In this document: in pieces, positions 18,710 to 27,456 of the stretch
How the letters are laid out: the number at the start of each line of letters is the position of its first letter
How positions within the stretch are numbered: position 1 is the first letter of the stretch
Assembly: GCF_030316765.1 (NCBI RefSeq)
Contig: NZ_JASZYT010000008.1
Span: 1 to 64,000, forward strand
From: Variovorax saccharolyticus
Lineage (GTDB): Bacteria > Pseudomonadota > Gammaproteobacteria > Burkholderiales > Burkholderiaceae_C
Length of the DNA stretch: 64,000 nt
Direction: 5' to 3'
Program-made: the position numbers and the translations under genes
The notes under the pieces: generated by a model
The model's database searches: none
What the model was told of the DNA's origin: nothing
The model's input: only the letters and a program-made list of their open reading frames with translations

Positions 18710-20851
18710 ATGACCACGAACAACAACCTGCTGGTCGAACTTTTCGTCGAGGAACTGCCGCCGAAGGCGCTCAAGAAGCTCGGCGAGGCCTTCGCCACGG
18801 TGCTGCGCGACCAGCTGGTCGCGCAGGGGCTGGCCGATGCCGGCTCGGTGCTCACCGCCTATGCGTCGCCGCGCCGGCTGGCGGCCCACCTGACCGACGT
18901 GCTGGCGCAGGCGGCCGACAAGGCGGTGTCGCAGAAGCTCATGCCGGTGAGCGTGGGCCTCGACGCCGCGGGCCAGGCCACGCCCGCGCTGCTCAAGCGG
19001 CTGGCGGCGCTGGGCGCCGATGCGAGCGCGGTGCCCGGGCTGCAGCGCGCGATGGACGGCAAGGCCGAGGCGCTGTTCTTCCAGAGCACCGCCAAGGGCG
19101 CTACCCTGGCCGAAGGGCTGCAGAAGGCGCTGGCCGAGGCGATCGCCAAGCTGCCGATCCCGAAGGTCATGAGCTACCAGCTCGAGGCCAACTGCGAGCT
19201 GCCGGGCTGGAGCAGCGTGAGCTTCGTGCGGCCGGCGCACGGGCTGGTGGCGCTGCACGGCGATGCGGTCGTGCCGGTCGGCGCGCTCGGACTGACGGCC
19301 GGCCGGCAGACGCACGGCCATCGCTTCGAGGCCGCGGTCGACCCGATCGAGCTGCGTGACGCCAACAGCTATGCCGAACAGCTGAGCGAGCAGGGTGCGG
19401 TCATCGCGGGCTTCGAGGCGCGCCGGCTCGAGATCGCCCGGCAACTCGCCGAGGCGGCCGTGACCGTCGGTGGCGGCACGCAGGCCATCCACGACGATGC
19501 GCTGCTGGACGAGGTCACGGCGCTGGTCGAGCGGCCGAACGTGCTGGTGTGCGAGTTCGAGCGCGAGTTCCTCGACGTGCCGCAGGAGTGCCTGATCCTC
19601 ACGATGAAGGCCAACCAGAAGTACTTCCCGCTGCTCGACGCCGCGGGCAAGCTGACCAACAAGTTCCTGGTGGTCAGCAACATCCGCCCCGACGACGCCA
19701 GCGCGGTGATCGGCGGCAACGAGCGCGTAGTGCGCCCGCGGCTGGCCGATGCCAAGTTCTTCTTCGACCAGGATCGCAAGAAGTCGCTGGCCTCGCGGGT
19801 CGAATCGCTGGCCAAGGTGGTCTATCACAACAAGCTCGGCACCCAGGGCGAGCGCGTCGAGCGCGTGATGCGCATCGCGCGCGCGCTGGCCGAGCAGCTC
19901 GGCGACACCACGCTGGCGCGCCAGGCCACGCAGGCCGCGCAGCTGGCCAAGGCCGACCTGGTGACCGACATGGTCGGCGAATTCCCCGAGCTGCAAGGCA
20001 CGATGGGCCGCTACTACGCGCTGCACGACGGCCTCGAGCCCGCGGTGGCCGACGCGATCGAAGACCACTACAAGCCGCGCTTCGCGGGCGACGACCTGCC
20101 GCGCAACCCCGTGGGCATCGTGGTTGCCCTGGCCGACAAGCTCGAGACCCTGGTGGGCATGTTCGGCATCGGCAACCTGCCGACCGGCGACCGGGATCCC
20201 TTCGCGCTGCGCCGCCATGCGCTGGGCGTGATCCGCATGCTGATCGAGCGCCGGCTGCCGCTCGAACTGCGCGCCGTGCTGGGCAGCGCTTTTGCGGTTT
20301 TCGCAGGCCACAAGGCCGGCGAGATCGCGCTCAGCGACCCGACCGACGCGCTCGAGGCCTTCGTCTACGACCGTCTCGCCGGCAGCCTGCGCGAGCAGGG
20401 CGCCAGCGCGCAGGAAGTCGACGCCGTGCTGGCGCCGCGCCCGCAGCGCCTGGGCGAGGTGCCGCAGCTGCTGGCGGCGGTGCGTGCCTTCGCCGCCCTG
20501 CCCGAGGCGCCGGCGCTGGCCGCGGCCAACAAGCGCATCGGCAACATCCTCAAGAAGTCGCCCGAGGCCGATGCCCACGTCAGCGAACTGCTGCTGCACG
20601 AGCCGGCCGAGAAGGCGCTGCATGCCGCGATGCGGCAGATCGTGCCGGTGGCCGACGCGCAGTTCGACAAGGGCGACTACACCGCTTCGCTGCAGACGCT
20701 GGCCGCGCTGCGCGATCCGGTCGATGCCTTCTTCGACGGCGTGATGGTGAATGCCGAACAGGCCGACCTGCGGCTCAACCGGCTCGGGTTGCTGATGCTG
20801 CTGCATGCGGCGATGAACCGGGTGGCGCAGCTCGAGCGGCTGGCGACCTGA
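18710..20851 (+). CDS. glyS: Glycyl-tRNA synthetase beta subunit
   Basis: tRNA-binding beta subunit, 713 residues, partner of GlyQ. Recognisable blocks are LLVELFVEELPPKALKKL at the N-terminus, ECLILTMKANQKYFPLLD, the GGNERVVRPRLADAKFFFDQ segment and a C-terminal anticodon-binding DALR-like region ending NRVAQLERLAT. It is in one operon with glyQ, and gmhB follows after 10 bases. Confidence 0.97.
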   Translation: MTTNNNLLVELFVEELPPKALKKLGEAFATVLRDQLVAQGLADAGSVLTAYASPRRLAAHLTDVLAQAADKAVSQKLMPVSVGLDAAGQATPALLKRLAALGADASAVPGLQRAMDGKAEALFFQSTAKGATLAEGLQKALAEAIAKLPIPKVMSYQLEANCELPGWSSVSFVRPAHGLVALHGDAVVPVGALGLTAGRQTHGHRFEAAVDPIELRDANSYAEQLSEQGAVIAGFEARRLEIARQLAEAAVTVGGGTQAIHDDALLDEVTALVERPNVLVCEFEREFLDVPQECLILTMKANQKYFPLLDAAGKLTNKFLVVSNIRPDDASAVIGGNERVVRPRLADAKFFFDQDRKKSLASRVESLAKVVYHNKLGTQGERVERVMRIARALAEQLGDTTLARQATQAAQLAKADLVTDMVGEFPELQGTMGRYYALHDGLEPAVADAIEDHYKPRFAGDDLPRNPVGIVVALADKLETLVGMFGIGNLPTGDRDPFALRRHALGVIRMLIERRLPLELRAVLGSAFAVFAGHKAGEIALSDPTDALEAFVYDRLAGSLREQGASAQEVDAVLAPRPQRLGEVPQLLAAVRAFAALPEAPALAAANKRIGNILKKSPEADAHVSELLLHEPAEKALHAAMRQIVPVADAQFDKGDYTASLQTLAALRDPVDAFFDGVMVNAEQADLRLNRLGLLMLLHAAMNRVAQLERLAT

Positions 20852-20861
20852 TCGGGACACC

Positions 20862-21437
20862 ATGAAACTCGTCATCCTCGACCGCAACGGCACGCTCAAC
20901 GTGCACCGCGAAGACTTCGTCAAGAGCGACGTCGAGTGGACGCCGCTGCCCGGGGCGCTCGAGGCCGTGGCGCGGCTCAACCATGCGGGCTGGCACGTGG
21001 TGATCGCCTCGAACCAGTCGGGCCTGGGCCGCGGGCTGTTCGACGTCGCCTCGCTCAACGCGATGCACGCCAAGATGCACAAGATGCTGGCGGCCGTCGG
21101 CGGCCGGGTCGATGCGGTGTTCTATTGCCCGCACAGTCCCGACGAGGGCTGCGACTGCCGCAAGCCCAAGCCCGGCCTGTTCCTGCAGATCGGCGAGCGC
21201 TACGGTGTCGACCTGGCCCACGTGCCGACCGCAGGCGACAGCCTGCGCGATCTGCAGGCCGGCGCCGCCGCGGGCTGCGAGCCGCACCTGCTGCTGACCG
21301 GCATGGGCCAGGCCTGCCGCGGCGTGCCGCTGCCCCCCGATTACCCGTCCAACACCCAAGTCCACGAGGACCTGGCGGCCTTCGTCGATTTCCTGCTGGA
21401 ACGCGAAGAGCGCGCGACCCTGAAAGTAGCTGTCTGA
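20862..21437 (+). CDS. gmhB: D,D-heptose 1,7-bisphosphate phosphatase (GmhB) with altered motif
   Basis: HAD-superfamily phosphatase of ADP-heptose synthesis for the lipopolysaccharide core. The 191 residues show the zinc-site loop CPHSPDEGCDCRKPKPG typical of GmhB, motif II ASNQSGLGRG, and the motif IV-like AGDSLRDLQA. Motif I reads LDRNGTLN, so the second acidic residue (normally DRDG, the general acid/base) is Asn9 here; the codon is AAC. The nucleophile Asp7 is kept. In the HAD family loss of that second Asp usually lowers activity strongly. Context glyQ-glyS-gmhB-plsC is standard in betaproteobacteria. Confidence 0.9.
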   Translation: MKLVILDRNGTLNVHREDFVKSDVEWTPLPGALEAVARLNHAGWHVVIASNQSGLGRGLFDVASLNAMHAKMHKMLAAVGGRVDAVFYCPHSPDEGCDCRKPKPGLFLQIGERYGVDLAHVPTAGDSLRDLQAGAAAGCEPHLLLTGMGQACRGVPLPPDYPSNTQVHEDLAAFVDFLLEREERATLKVAV

Positions 21438-22204
21438 TGGCCTTTGTCCGATCCGTGATCCACGCGCTGTGGATGCTTGTCACCGTGGTTCCGTGGGGAA
21501 TCATCATGTGCGTCAGCTCGCTCTGGAAGCGCGGCATCCCGCTGTACTGGATGGCCGTGACCTGGCTCAGCTGGGCGATCGGCGGCGCGCGGGTGCTGCT
21601 GGGCATCCGCACCCGCGTCAGCGGCATGGAGAACCTGCCGACCGACAAACTCGCCGGCTGCGTGCTGCTGGTCAAGCACCAGTCGACCTTCGAGACCTTC
21701 CTGATGCCCACCCTGATGCCGCATCCGCTGGCCTTCGTGTTCAAGAGGGAGCTGATCTACGTGCCGTTCTTCGGCTGGGCGATGGCGCGGCTCGACATGA
21801 TTCACATCGACCGCAGCCAGCGTACGCAGGCTTTCAACAAGGTTGTGGTGCAGGGCCGCAAGCTGCTCGAGCAGGGCATCTGGATCATCATGTTCCCCGA
21901 AGGCACGCGCATTCCCCGCGGCCAGAAGGGCAACTACAAGAGCGGCGGCACGCGGCTCGCCTGCGAGACCGGCGTGCCGGTGGTGCCGATCGCCGTGACC
22001 TCGGCCAAGGTCTGGCCGCGCAAGGCCTTCATCAAGCGTCCGGGCGTGGTCGACGTCTCGATCGGCCCGGCGATCTCGAGCGTGGGCCGCAAGCCCGACG
22101 AACTGATGCGCGAAGTCGAGGCCTGGATCGAGTCCGAGATGCGCCGGCTCGATCCCGAGGCCTACGCGCCGGACGCGACCCCGGCGGCATCGACCGCTGC
22201 CTGA
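21437..22204 (+). CDS. plsC: 1-acyl-sn-glycerol-3-phosphate acyltransferase
   Basis: Membrane enzyme that makes phosphatidic acid in phospholipid synthesis; 255 residues. Two hydrophobic N-terminal segments precede the acyltransferase block. The catalytic motif is VKHQSTFET, an HX4E form of the usual HX4D, as seen in a PlsC subgroup of betaproteobacteria; FPEGTRIPRGQ is the glycerophosphate-binding motif. The ATG overlaps the gmhB stop (TGATG), implying coupling. Confidence 0.94.
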   Translation: MAFVRSVIHALWMLVTVVPWGIIMCVSSLWKRGIPLYWMAVTWLSWAIGGARVLLGIRTRVSGMENLPTDKLAGCVLLVKHQSTFETFLMPTLMPHPLAFVFKRELIYVPFFGWAMARLDMIHIDRSQRTQAFNKVVVQGRKLLEQGIWIIMFPEGTRIPRGQKGNYKSGGTRLACETGVPVVPIAVTSAKVWPRKAFIKRPGVVDVSIGPAISSVGRKPDELMREVEAWIESEMRRLDPEAYAPDATPAASTAA

Positions 22205-22213
22205 AGCTCGATC

Positions 22214-23092
22214 ATGCGCGGCCTGCTGCAGTTCACGCTCGACCTGTTCGACGCTCCTGCGGCCGCCCCCGATCCGCGGCCGCCCGCCGGACCGCACACG
22301 CCGGCGATCCCGCTGGCCGACGCGCTGAGTCCCGCGAGCTTCACCCATCCGCGGGCCTCGCGCGAAGTCACGCTGGGCAATGCCCGCGTGGCCTACGAGT
22401 TCACGCGCGGCAAGCGCCGCACCATCGGCTTCGTGGTCGGGGTCGAGGGGCTTTCGGTGCGGGCGCCGCGCTGGGTGGCGCTGCGCGACGTCGATGCCGC
22501 GGTCAAGGAGAAGGGCGACTGGATCCTGCGCAAGCTGAACGAGACCCGGCAGCGCCATGCGCGGCTGGAATCGGCGCGCATCGAATGGAAGGACGGCGTG
22601 GCCTTTCCTTTCCTGGGTCAGCAGGTGACCGTGCAGCTCGATCCGCATCATGCCTTCGATGGCGTCGGCGGGGTGCTGGACGCCGGCGCCGCCGGCAGCG
22701 ATGCGCCGGTGCTGCGGCTGGCGCTGGCGAAGACCGCCAGCGCGGCGCAGATCCGCGATGCCGCGCAGGCCTGGCTGATGCGCCAGGCGCGACGCATCTT
22801 CATCGAGCGCCTGGACCATTTCGCGCCGCGCCTGGGCGTGGCCTGGAAGAAGTTGTCGCTGTCGAATGCCTCGACGCGCTGGGGCAGCGCCAGCGCCGAC
22901 GGTGCGATCCGGCTGCACTGGCGGCTGGTGCATTTCCGGATGTCGGTGATCGACTACGTGGTCGCCCACGAACTGAGCCACCTGCGCGTGATGGACCACA
23001 GCCCGCGCTTCTGGGAGACGGTCGAGAGCGTGATGCCAGACTACGAGCAGCTGCGCCGGCAGCTCAAGGACGAGCCGGTGCCGCGCTGGTAG
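22214..23092 (+). CDS. YgjP-like zinc metallopeptidase (DUF45/M48 type)
   Basis: A 292-residue protein with the YgjP-like (DUF45) fold. The core is WKKLSLSNASTRWGSASADG followed by VVAHELSHLRVMDHSPRFW, in which HELSH is the HExxH zinc site and a further His is in MDHS. An N-terminal Pro/Ala-rich segment of about 45 residues precedes it. Members are often called M48 or SprT-like hydrolases; the cellular role is not established. It is 9 bases after plsC and in the same operon. Confidence 0.88.
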   Translation: MRGLLQFTLDLFDAPAAAPDPRPPAGPHTPAIPLADALSPASFTHPRASREVTLGNARVAYEFTRGKRRTIGFVVGVEGLSVRAPRWVALRDVDAAVKEKGDWILRKLNETRQRHARLESARIEWKDGVAFPFLGQQVTVQLDPHHAFDGVGGVLDAGAAGSDAPVLRLALAKTASAAQIRDAAQAWLMRQARRIFIERLDHFAPRLGVAWKKLSLSNASTRWGSASADGAIRLHWRLVHFRMSVIDYVVAHELSHLRVMDHSPRFWETVESVMPDYEQLRRQLKDEPVPRW

Positions 23093-23128
23093 CTGGAGTC
23101 AGGCTGGCACCGGCCGCCCAGGCGTGAT

Positions 23129-23899
23129 CTACCTCGCGTGGGTGACGCCGCCGTCCACCACCAGGGTCGAACCCATCACGTAGTCGCCGGCCCGCGAAGC
23201 CAGGTAGATCGCCGCTGCCGCCATGTCCTCCGGCTCGCCGATCCGACCTGCCGGGATGCGCGCCTTGACCTCTTCCCCATGGTCGCGCGCATCCTTGTTC
23301 ATGTCCGATGCGAAGGCGCCCGGCGCGATCGCGCTGACCACGATGCGCTCCTGCGCCAGGCGCAGCGCCATGCGGCGCGTGAGCTGGATCAGGCCGGCCT
23401 TGCTGGCGGCGTACGAATAGGTTTCCTGCGGGTTGACCGAGATGCCGTCGATCGAGGCGATGTTGATGACCTTGGCCAGGTGGTCGGTGGCCGCCTTCTT
23501 GAGCATCGGCGTCAGGGCCTGGGTCAGGAAGAAGGGCGTCTTGAGGTTCAGGTCGACCACCTTGTCCCAGCCGCTTTCGGGGAACTCGGCGTAGGGCGCG
23601 CCCCAGGCCGCGCCGGCGTTGTTGACCAGGATGTCGAGCGAGCCTTCGTGCTTCGCATAGGCATCGACCAGCGCCTGCGCGCCCTGCAGCGTCGAGACGT
23701 CGGCCGGCAGCGAGACGCAGTGGCCGAAGACCGACAGCTCCTTGGCGGTCTGGTCGCAGGCCGCGGCCTTGCGCGCCGAGATGTAGACGCGGGCGCCCTG
23801 GGCCAGGAAGCCCTCGGCGATCATCCGGCCGATGCCGCGCGAGCCGCCGGTGATGAGCGCGGTGCGGCCCTTGAGCGAGAAGAGTTGGGTGGTGTCCAT
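23129..23899 (-). CDS. SDR family oxidoreductase
   Basis: A classical short-chain dehydrogenase of 256 residues. NAD(P)-binding TGGSRGIGR lies near residue 18, NNAGAAWG follows, the catalytic Ser is in INIASIDGIS and the Tyr-Lys pair in YSYAASKAG. The C-terminal segment AGDYVMGSTLVVDGGVTHAR ends as in 3-oxoacyl-ACP reductase-like and gluconate dehydrogenase-like SDRs. The substrate is unknown. The first ATG of the conserved block was chosen; upstream in-frame sequence is not conserved. It converges on the YgjP-like gene. Confidence 0.9.
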   Translation of the reverse strand: MDTTQLFSLKGRTALITGGSRGIGRMIAEGFLAQGARVYISARKAAACDQTAKELSVFGHCVSLPADVSTLQGAQALVDAYAKHEGSLDILVNNAGAAWGAPYAEFPESGWDKVVDLNLKTPFFLTQALTPMLKKAATDHLAKVINIASIDGISVNPQETYSYAASKAGLIQLTRRMALRLAQERIVVSAIAPGAFASDMNKDARDHGEEVKARIPAGRIGEPEDMAAAAIYLASRAGDYVMGSTLVVDGGVTHAR

Positions 23900-23997
23900 G
23901 CGGTGTGTCTCCTGGGTGTTCGGTGCGGGTGCCGGACGATGCGGCTTCCGGGAGCTTAGTGCGGCCCGGCGTCGGCGGGCGTCACCTTGGTGCCAGT

Positions 23998-24900
23998 TCA
24001 GGCCGGCAGGTCCAGCGAGCGCAGGCTCGTGAAGCACCGCTCGGCGCCGGTCATCGGGTCGACGAAGGAGATCTCGCGCGCCAGCAACTGCAGCGGATGG
24101 TCGAAGTCGTCGCTGCCTTCGGGCAGCAGCACCGGATAGATCGCGTCGTTGCGGATCGGCATGCCGAGCGCCGCGCAGTGCACCCGCAGCTGGTGTCGGC
24201 GGCCGGTGAACGGCGACAGGCCCAGCCGGGCCCAGCCCTCGCGCGCCTCCAGCAGTTCGAAGTGGGTCTCGGCGTTGGGCTCGCCATCGACCTCGGCCAT
24301 GCGCATGAAATGCCGGTCGGGTGCGAGCCGGCTTTGGCGGATGGCCGGCAGCACGCGGCCGGGCCGCCAGGGCACGATGGCCTCATAGCGCTTGTGGATG
24401 GCGCGCTCGGCGAACAGCGCGCTGTAGGGGCCGCGCCCCTCCGGCTGTACCGAGAACAGCACGATGCCCGCGGTCTCGCGGTCGATGCGGTGCAGCGGCG
24501 CGAGATGGTCGAGGCCGAGCTTGCGCTTGAGCCTCACCAGCAGGCTCTGCTGCACGTACTTGCCGACCGGCGTGACCGGCAGGAAGTGGGGCTTGTCGAC
24601 CACCAGCAGGTGTGCGTCCTGGTGCAGCACCTGTTCGTCGAACGGGATCACGGGCTCCGTGTCGAGCGAGCGGTAGTAGTAGACCCGAAGCCGGGGCTGG
24701 TACGGCCGTCCGGGGGTGACACGAAGGCCATGCTCGTCGACCACGTCGCCGGCCTCGATGCGGGCTTCCCAGGTGGCGCGCGGGATCGCCGCGAAGCGCT
24801 GCAGCAGGAAGGCCGCGATCGTCGGCCAGTCGCCGCCCTCGGGCAGCGCGACGCAGCTCGGGCCGACGCCGTCGCGCACGGGCAGCGGCAGGCGGCTCAT
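23998..24900 (-). CDS. RluA-family RNA pseudouridine synthase
   Basis: A 300-residue pseudouridine synthase of the RluA type acting on structured RNA. The catalytic motif is LHRIDRETAGIVLF with Asp140. Downstream ETHFELLEAREGWARLGLSP and FTGRRHQLRVHCAALG are the other family blocks. No full S4 domain is evident. The 5' leader contains a copy of repeat family A, so regulation or transcript processing there may involve that element. The target rRNA or tRNA position cannot be named from sequence. Confidence 0.9.
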   Translation of the reverse strand: MSRLPLPVRDGVGPSCVALPEGGDWPTIAAFLLQRFAAIPRATWEARIEAGDVVDEHGLRVTPGRPYQPRLRVYYYRSLDTEPVIPFDEQVLHQDAHLLVVDKPHFLPVTPVGKYVQQSLLVRLKRKLGLDHLAPLHRIDRETAGIVLFSVQPEGRGPYSALFAERAIHKRYEAIVPWRPGRVLPAIRQSRLAPDRHFMRMAEVDGEPNAETHFELLEAREGWARLGLSPFTGRRHQLRVHCAALGMPIRNDAIYPVLLPEGSDDFDHPLQLLAREISFVDPMTGAERCFTSLRSLDLPA

Positions 24901-24903
24901 GTC

Positions 24904-24982
24904 AGGGGCCGCCCGGCCGCCCGAAGGGCTCTGAGCACCCCCTCGGGGGGCAGCGATACACGAAGTGATGAGCGTGGGGGCG
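24904..24982. repeat. GC-rich interspersed repeat family A, copy 2
   Basis: Fills nearly all of the 89 bases between the kinase stop and the RluA-type start. On the reverse strand it begins GCCCCCACGCTCATC, continues ACTTCGTGTATCGCTGCC and CCCCGAGGGGG, and ends with GCCCTTCGGGC. It has GC hairpin potential on either strand and could end the kinase transcript or sit in the rluA-type leader. Confidence 0.85.
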
Positions 24983-24989
24983 ATTCATC

Positions 24990-26303
24990 TCAGGGGCCGA
25001 GGGCCGCGGCGATCTCGTCGAACAGCGGGCGCGCGGCAGCGTTGTCGTCGAGGCAGCGCGAACGCATTTCGTCGAGCGAGGCCTGCGCTGCGGGATCCGC
25101 CGGCGCGCAGCGCTGCAGCAGTTCTTCGAGCAGGCAGCCGAAGGCGCGCGCCTCGAGGCGCTGCAGCGCGCGTGACTGGGCGTCGTCGTCACGGGGCAGG
25201 AACGAGGCCGCGCCGAAGTCGCCGAGCAGGGCGTCGCCCCGGCGGTTCCAGAGGATGTTGTGGCCGTAGAGGTCGCCATGCAGGATCCCGCGCGCGTGCA
25301 GCCGGGCGACCGCTGAAGCCAGTCCGCGGGCCATGCGCAACGCGGTCTGCGGCGTCCAGCGGGCATCGTCGGCGTAGACGTCGCGGGTGCACGACTGCAG
25401 GCTCGGCGGGCCGGCCAGGTTGCCGAAGCTGGCGTCGACCAGTTCGAGCACCAGGCCCGGGGTCGCATCCGGATGGTTCCGGACCCGGCCCAGCACCGGG
25501 ATCAGCCCGGGGTACTCGCCGGCCGCGATGCAGGCGGCCATCTCGCTGTGCGGCCAGCCATCGCTGGTCACGGCGCCCTTGAAGAGCTTCACCGCCACCG
25601 GCCGGAGGCTGCCGTCCGGCTGGCGCCAATCGGCCTGGTGGATCACGCCCGAGGCGCCTTCGCCCAGCTTGCGCCCGGGCGAGAGCTGCTGCCAGTCGAT
25701 GGCCGGCGTCGGCTGCGCATCCATCGCCATCGCTTCCGGCCCGTCGTCGAAGGGATTGCCCGCGAAGGCCAGCCAGGACAGCCGCGGCAGCGACCCGAGC
25801 CAGCCCGGCAGCGCCTCGAAGCGGTTGGCCGAGATGCGCAGCAGTTCGAGCGCATGGCAGGCCGCCATCGAATCCGGCAGGGCCTGCAGCTGGTTGCCCG
25901 CGAGCATGAGCTTCTGCAGCCGCGGGCGTTCGCCGATCTCGGCCGGCAGCATGCCGACCTGGTTGTCGGTCAGGATCAGCCAGCGCAGTGCCGGCGGCAG
26001 CGCGGTGGCCGGCACGCGGGCGATGCGGTTGGCCTTGAAGCCGACCATCTCGAGCCCGTCGCACCGGCCGACGGCCTCGGGCAGTTCGGTGAACCGGTTG
26101 TCGGAGCAGAAGAGGACCCGCAGGCGGTGCAGCCGGTGCAGGTCGTGCGGCAGCGCGCTCAGCGCATTGCCCGAGAGGTTCAGCACCTCGAGCGAATCCG
26201 CCAGATCGAAGATCTCTGGGGGGAACTCGGTGAGGCCGCAGCCGAGGTCGAGCCGCCGCGCCCCGGCCAGCTCGCCCGCGCGCAAGCGGCCCAGTTCGTC
26301 CAT
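24990..26303 (-). CDS. Leucine-rich-repeat protein kinase
   Basis: A soluble 437-residue protein with an LRR half and a kinase half. Residues about 15-195 hold seven or so LRR units of the form LxxLxLxxNxLxxLP. Residues about 205-437 form a short Ser/Thr-type kinase: Gly loop GEGASG at 214-219, Lys239 in VAVKLF, Glu254, catalytic loop HGDLYGHNILW with Asp344 and Asn349, and DFG at 362-364, so all key residues are present. The usual C-lobe is reduced. Its ATG overlaps the stop of the MBL-fold gene by one base (TGATG). No transmembrane segment is seen. The target is unknown. Confidence 0.9.
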   Translation of the reverse strand: MDELGRLRAGELAGARRLDLGCGLTEFPPEIFDLADSLEVLNLSGNALSALPHDLHRLHRLRVLFCSDNRFTELPEAVGRCDGLEMVGFKANRIARVPATALPPALRWLILTDNQVGMLPAEIGERPRLQKLMLAGNQLQALPDSMAACHALELLRISANRFEALPGWLGSLPRLSWLAFAGNPFDDGPEAMAMDAQPTPAIDWQQLSPGRKLGEGASGVIHQADWRQPDGSLRPVAVKLFKGAVTSDGWPHSEMAACIAAGEYPGLIPVLGRVRNHPDATPGLVLELVDASFGNLAGPPSLQSCTRDVYADDARWTPQTALRMARGLASAVARLHARGILHGDLYGHNILWNRRGDALLGDFGAASFLPRDDDAQSRALQRLEARAFGCLLEELLQRCAPADPAAQASLDEMRSRCLDDNAAARPLFDEIAAALGP

Positions 26304-27361
26304 CAGAAGACGCCGAAGCGGTAGATGCCGTCGGTGCCCAGCCGCCGCTGCAACTGGCCCGAGAACCACAGCAGGTGCAGGTGGGCCACGGTCTCGCCCA
26401 TCGCGAAGGTCATCTGGTGCAGGTCGAGCGCGCGCTTGAACAGGATCGGCAGGCCCTCGGACGCGCTGTGCGGCCGCGCCGTGCAGGCTTCGAGCAGTTC
26501 GGCCAGGCGGTCGCGGTGGTGCTCCTGGAGCTGCTCGACCCGGCGGTGGATGCCCGTGAAGGGCTTGCCGTGCGAGGGCAGCCCCAGCGTGTCGACCGGC
26601 AGCGACTTGAAGCGCTCGATGCTGTCGAGGAAGAGCCGCAGCGCATTCGCCTCGGGCTCGCCCGCATGCACGCTCACGTTGGTGGAGATCCGCGGCAGCA
26701 TCATGTCGCCGCCCAGCAGCACGTTGAGCTCTTCGCAGTAGAGCGCGATGTGCTCGGGCGCATGGCCGTAGCCGCTGATGCAGCGCCAGGCGCGGCCGCC
26801 GATCAGGACGTCGTCGCCGTCGAGCATGCGCACGAAGCTCGCCGGCACCGAGGGCACCATGTTGGCGTAGTAGCTGGTGCGGGCGCGGATCTTGGCGACC
26901 GCCTCGGGGTCGGTCAGGCCGTGCGAGGCGAAGAAGTCGGCCGCCGCGTCGCCGCCGGCCAGCGTGTCGCCGGCGGTGGTGAGCACGCGTGCCACGTGGT
27001 AGTCGGTCGAGCTGATCCACAGCGGCGCCTTCCAGCGCTCGCACAGCCAGTGCGCCAGGCCGATGTGGTCCGGGTGCATGTGGGTCACGATGACGCGCAG
27101 GATCGGCAGGCCCTCGAGCTGGGTCTCGAAGATCTGTTCCCACTGCGCGCGGGCCGCGTCATGCGAGATGCAGCAGTCGACCACGCTCCAGCCCTCGACG
27201 CCGTCGATGCGGTCGCGCAGCAGCCAGAGGTTGATGTGATCGAGCGCGAAGGGCAGCGCCATGCGGATCCAGCGGATGCCGGGCGCCACTTCGACCGTCT
27301 GGCCGGGTGCCGGCAAGGTGTCGCCGAGGGGGTAATGGAGTTCGCGTTCGAGAAGGTTCAT
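26303..27361 (-). CDS. MBL-fold metallo-hydrolase next to liuR
   Basis: A 352-residue metallo-beta-lactamase-fold hydrolase. The metal site is VTHMHPDHIGLAHWL, with GHAPEHIALY and SHGKP as later His contributors. A helical C-terminal domain after about residue 260 resembles the lactamase-like proteins annotated near acyl-CoA genes. It is translationally coupled to the LRR kinase and divergent from liuR; the LiuR-type operator lies only 6 bases before its ATG, so it is a strong candidate for LiuR control. The substrate may be an acyl-CoA or other thioester, which is speculation. Confidence 0.88.
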   Translation of the reverse strand: MNLLERELHYPLGDTLPAPGQTVEVAPGIRWIRMALPFALDHINLWLLRDRIDGVEGWSVVDCCISHDAARAQWEQIFETQLEGLPILRVIVTHMHPDHIGLAHWLCERWKAPLWISSTDYHVARVLTTAGDTLAGGDAAADFFASHGLTDPEAVAKIRARTSYYANMVPSVPASFVRMLDGDDVLIGGRAWRCISGYGHAPEHIALYCEELNVLLGGDMMLPRISTNVSVHAGEPEANALRLFLDSIERFKSLPVDTLGLPSHGKPFTGIHRRVEQLQEHHRDRLAELLEACTARPHSASEGLPILFKRALDLHQMTFAMGETVAHLHLLWFSGQLQRRLGTDGIYRFGVF

Positions 27362-27367
27362 GTACGA

Positions 27368-27389
27368 TTGACGTTAACGTAAACGTCAT
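27368..27389. promoter_or_regulatory. LiuR-type operator in the divergent promoter
   Basis: An AT-rich near-palindrome: half-sites TGACGTT and AACGTCA flank an AACGTA core. This is the pattern known for LiuR, the MerR-family regulator of leucine and isovalerate use. It lies 6 bases upstream of the MBL-fold gene start and about 67 bases upstream of the liuR start, so it can serve both. It is one of the few AT-rich patches in the window. Confidence 0.75.
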
Positions 27390-27456
27390 GGCTTTGAGCC
27401 CACATTGTAGGCAGTGCCGCCCGAACCTGCTGTCGCAAAGCTTCCAGCCCCCAACC

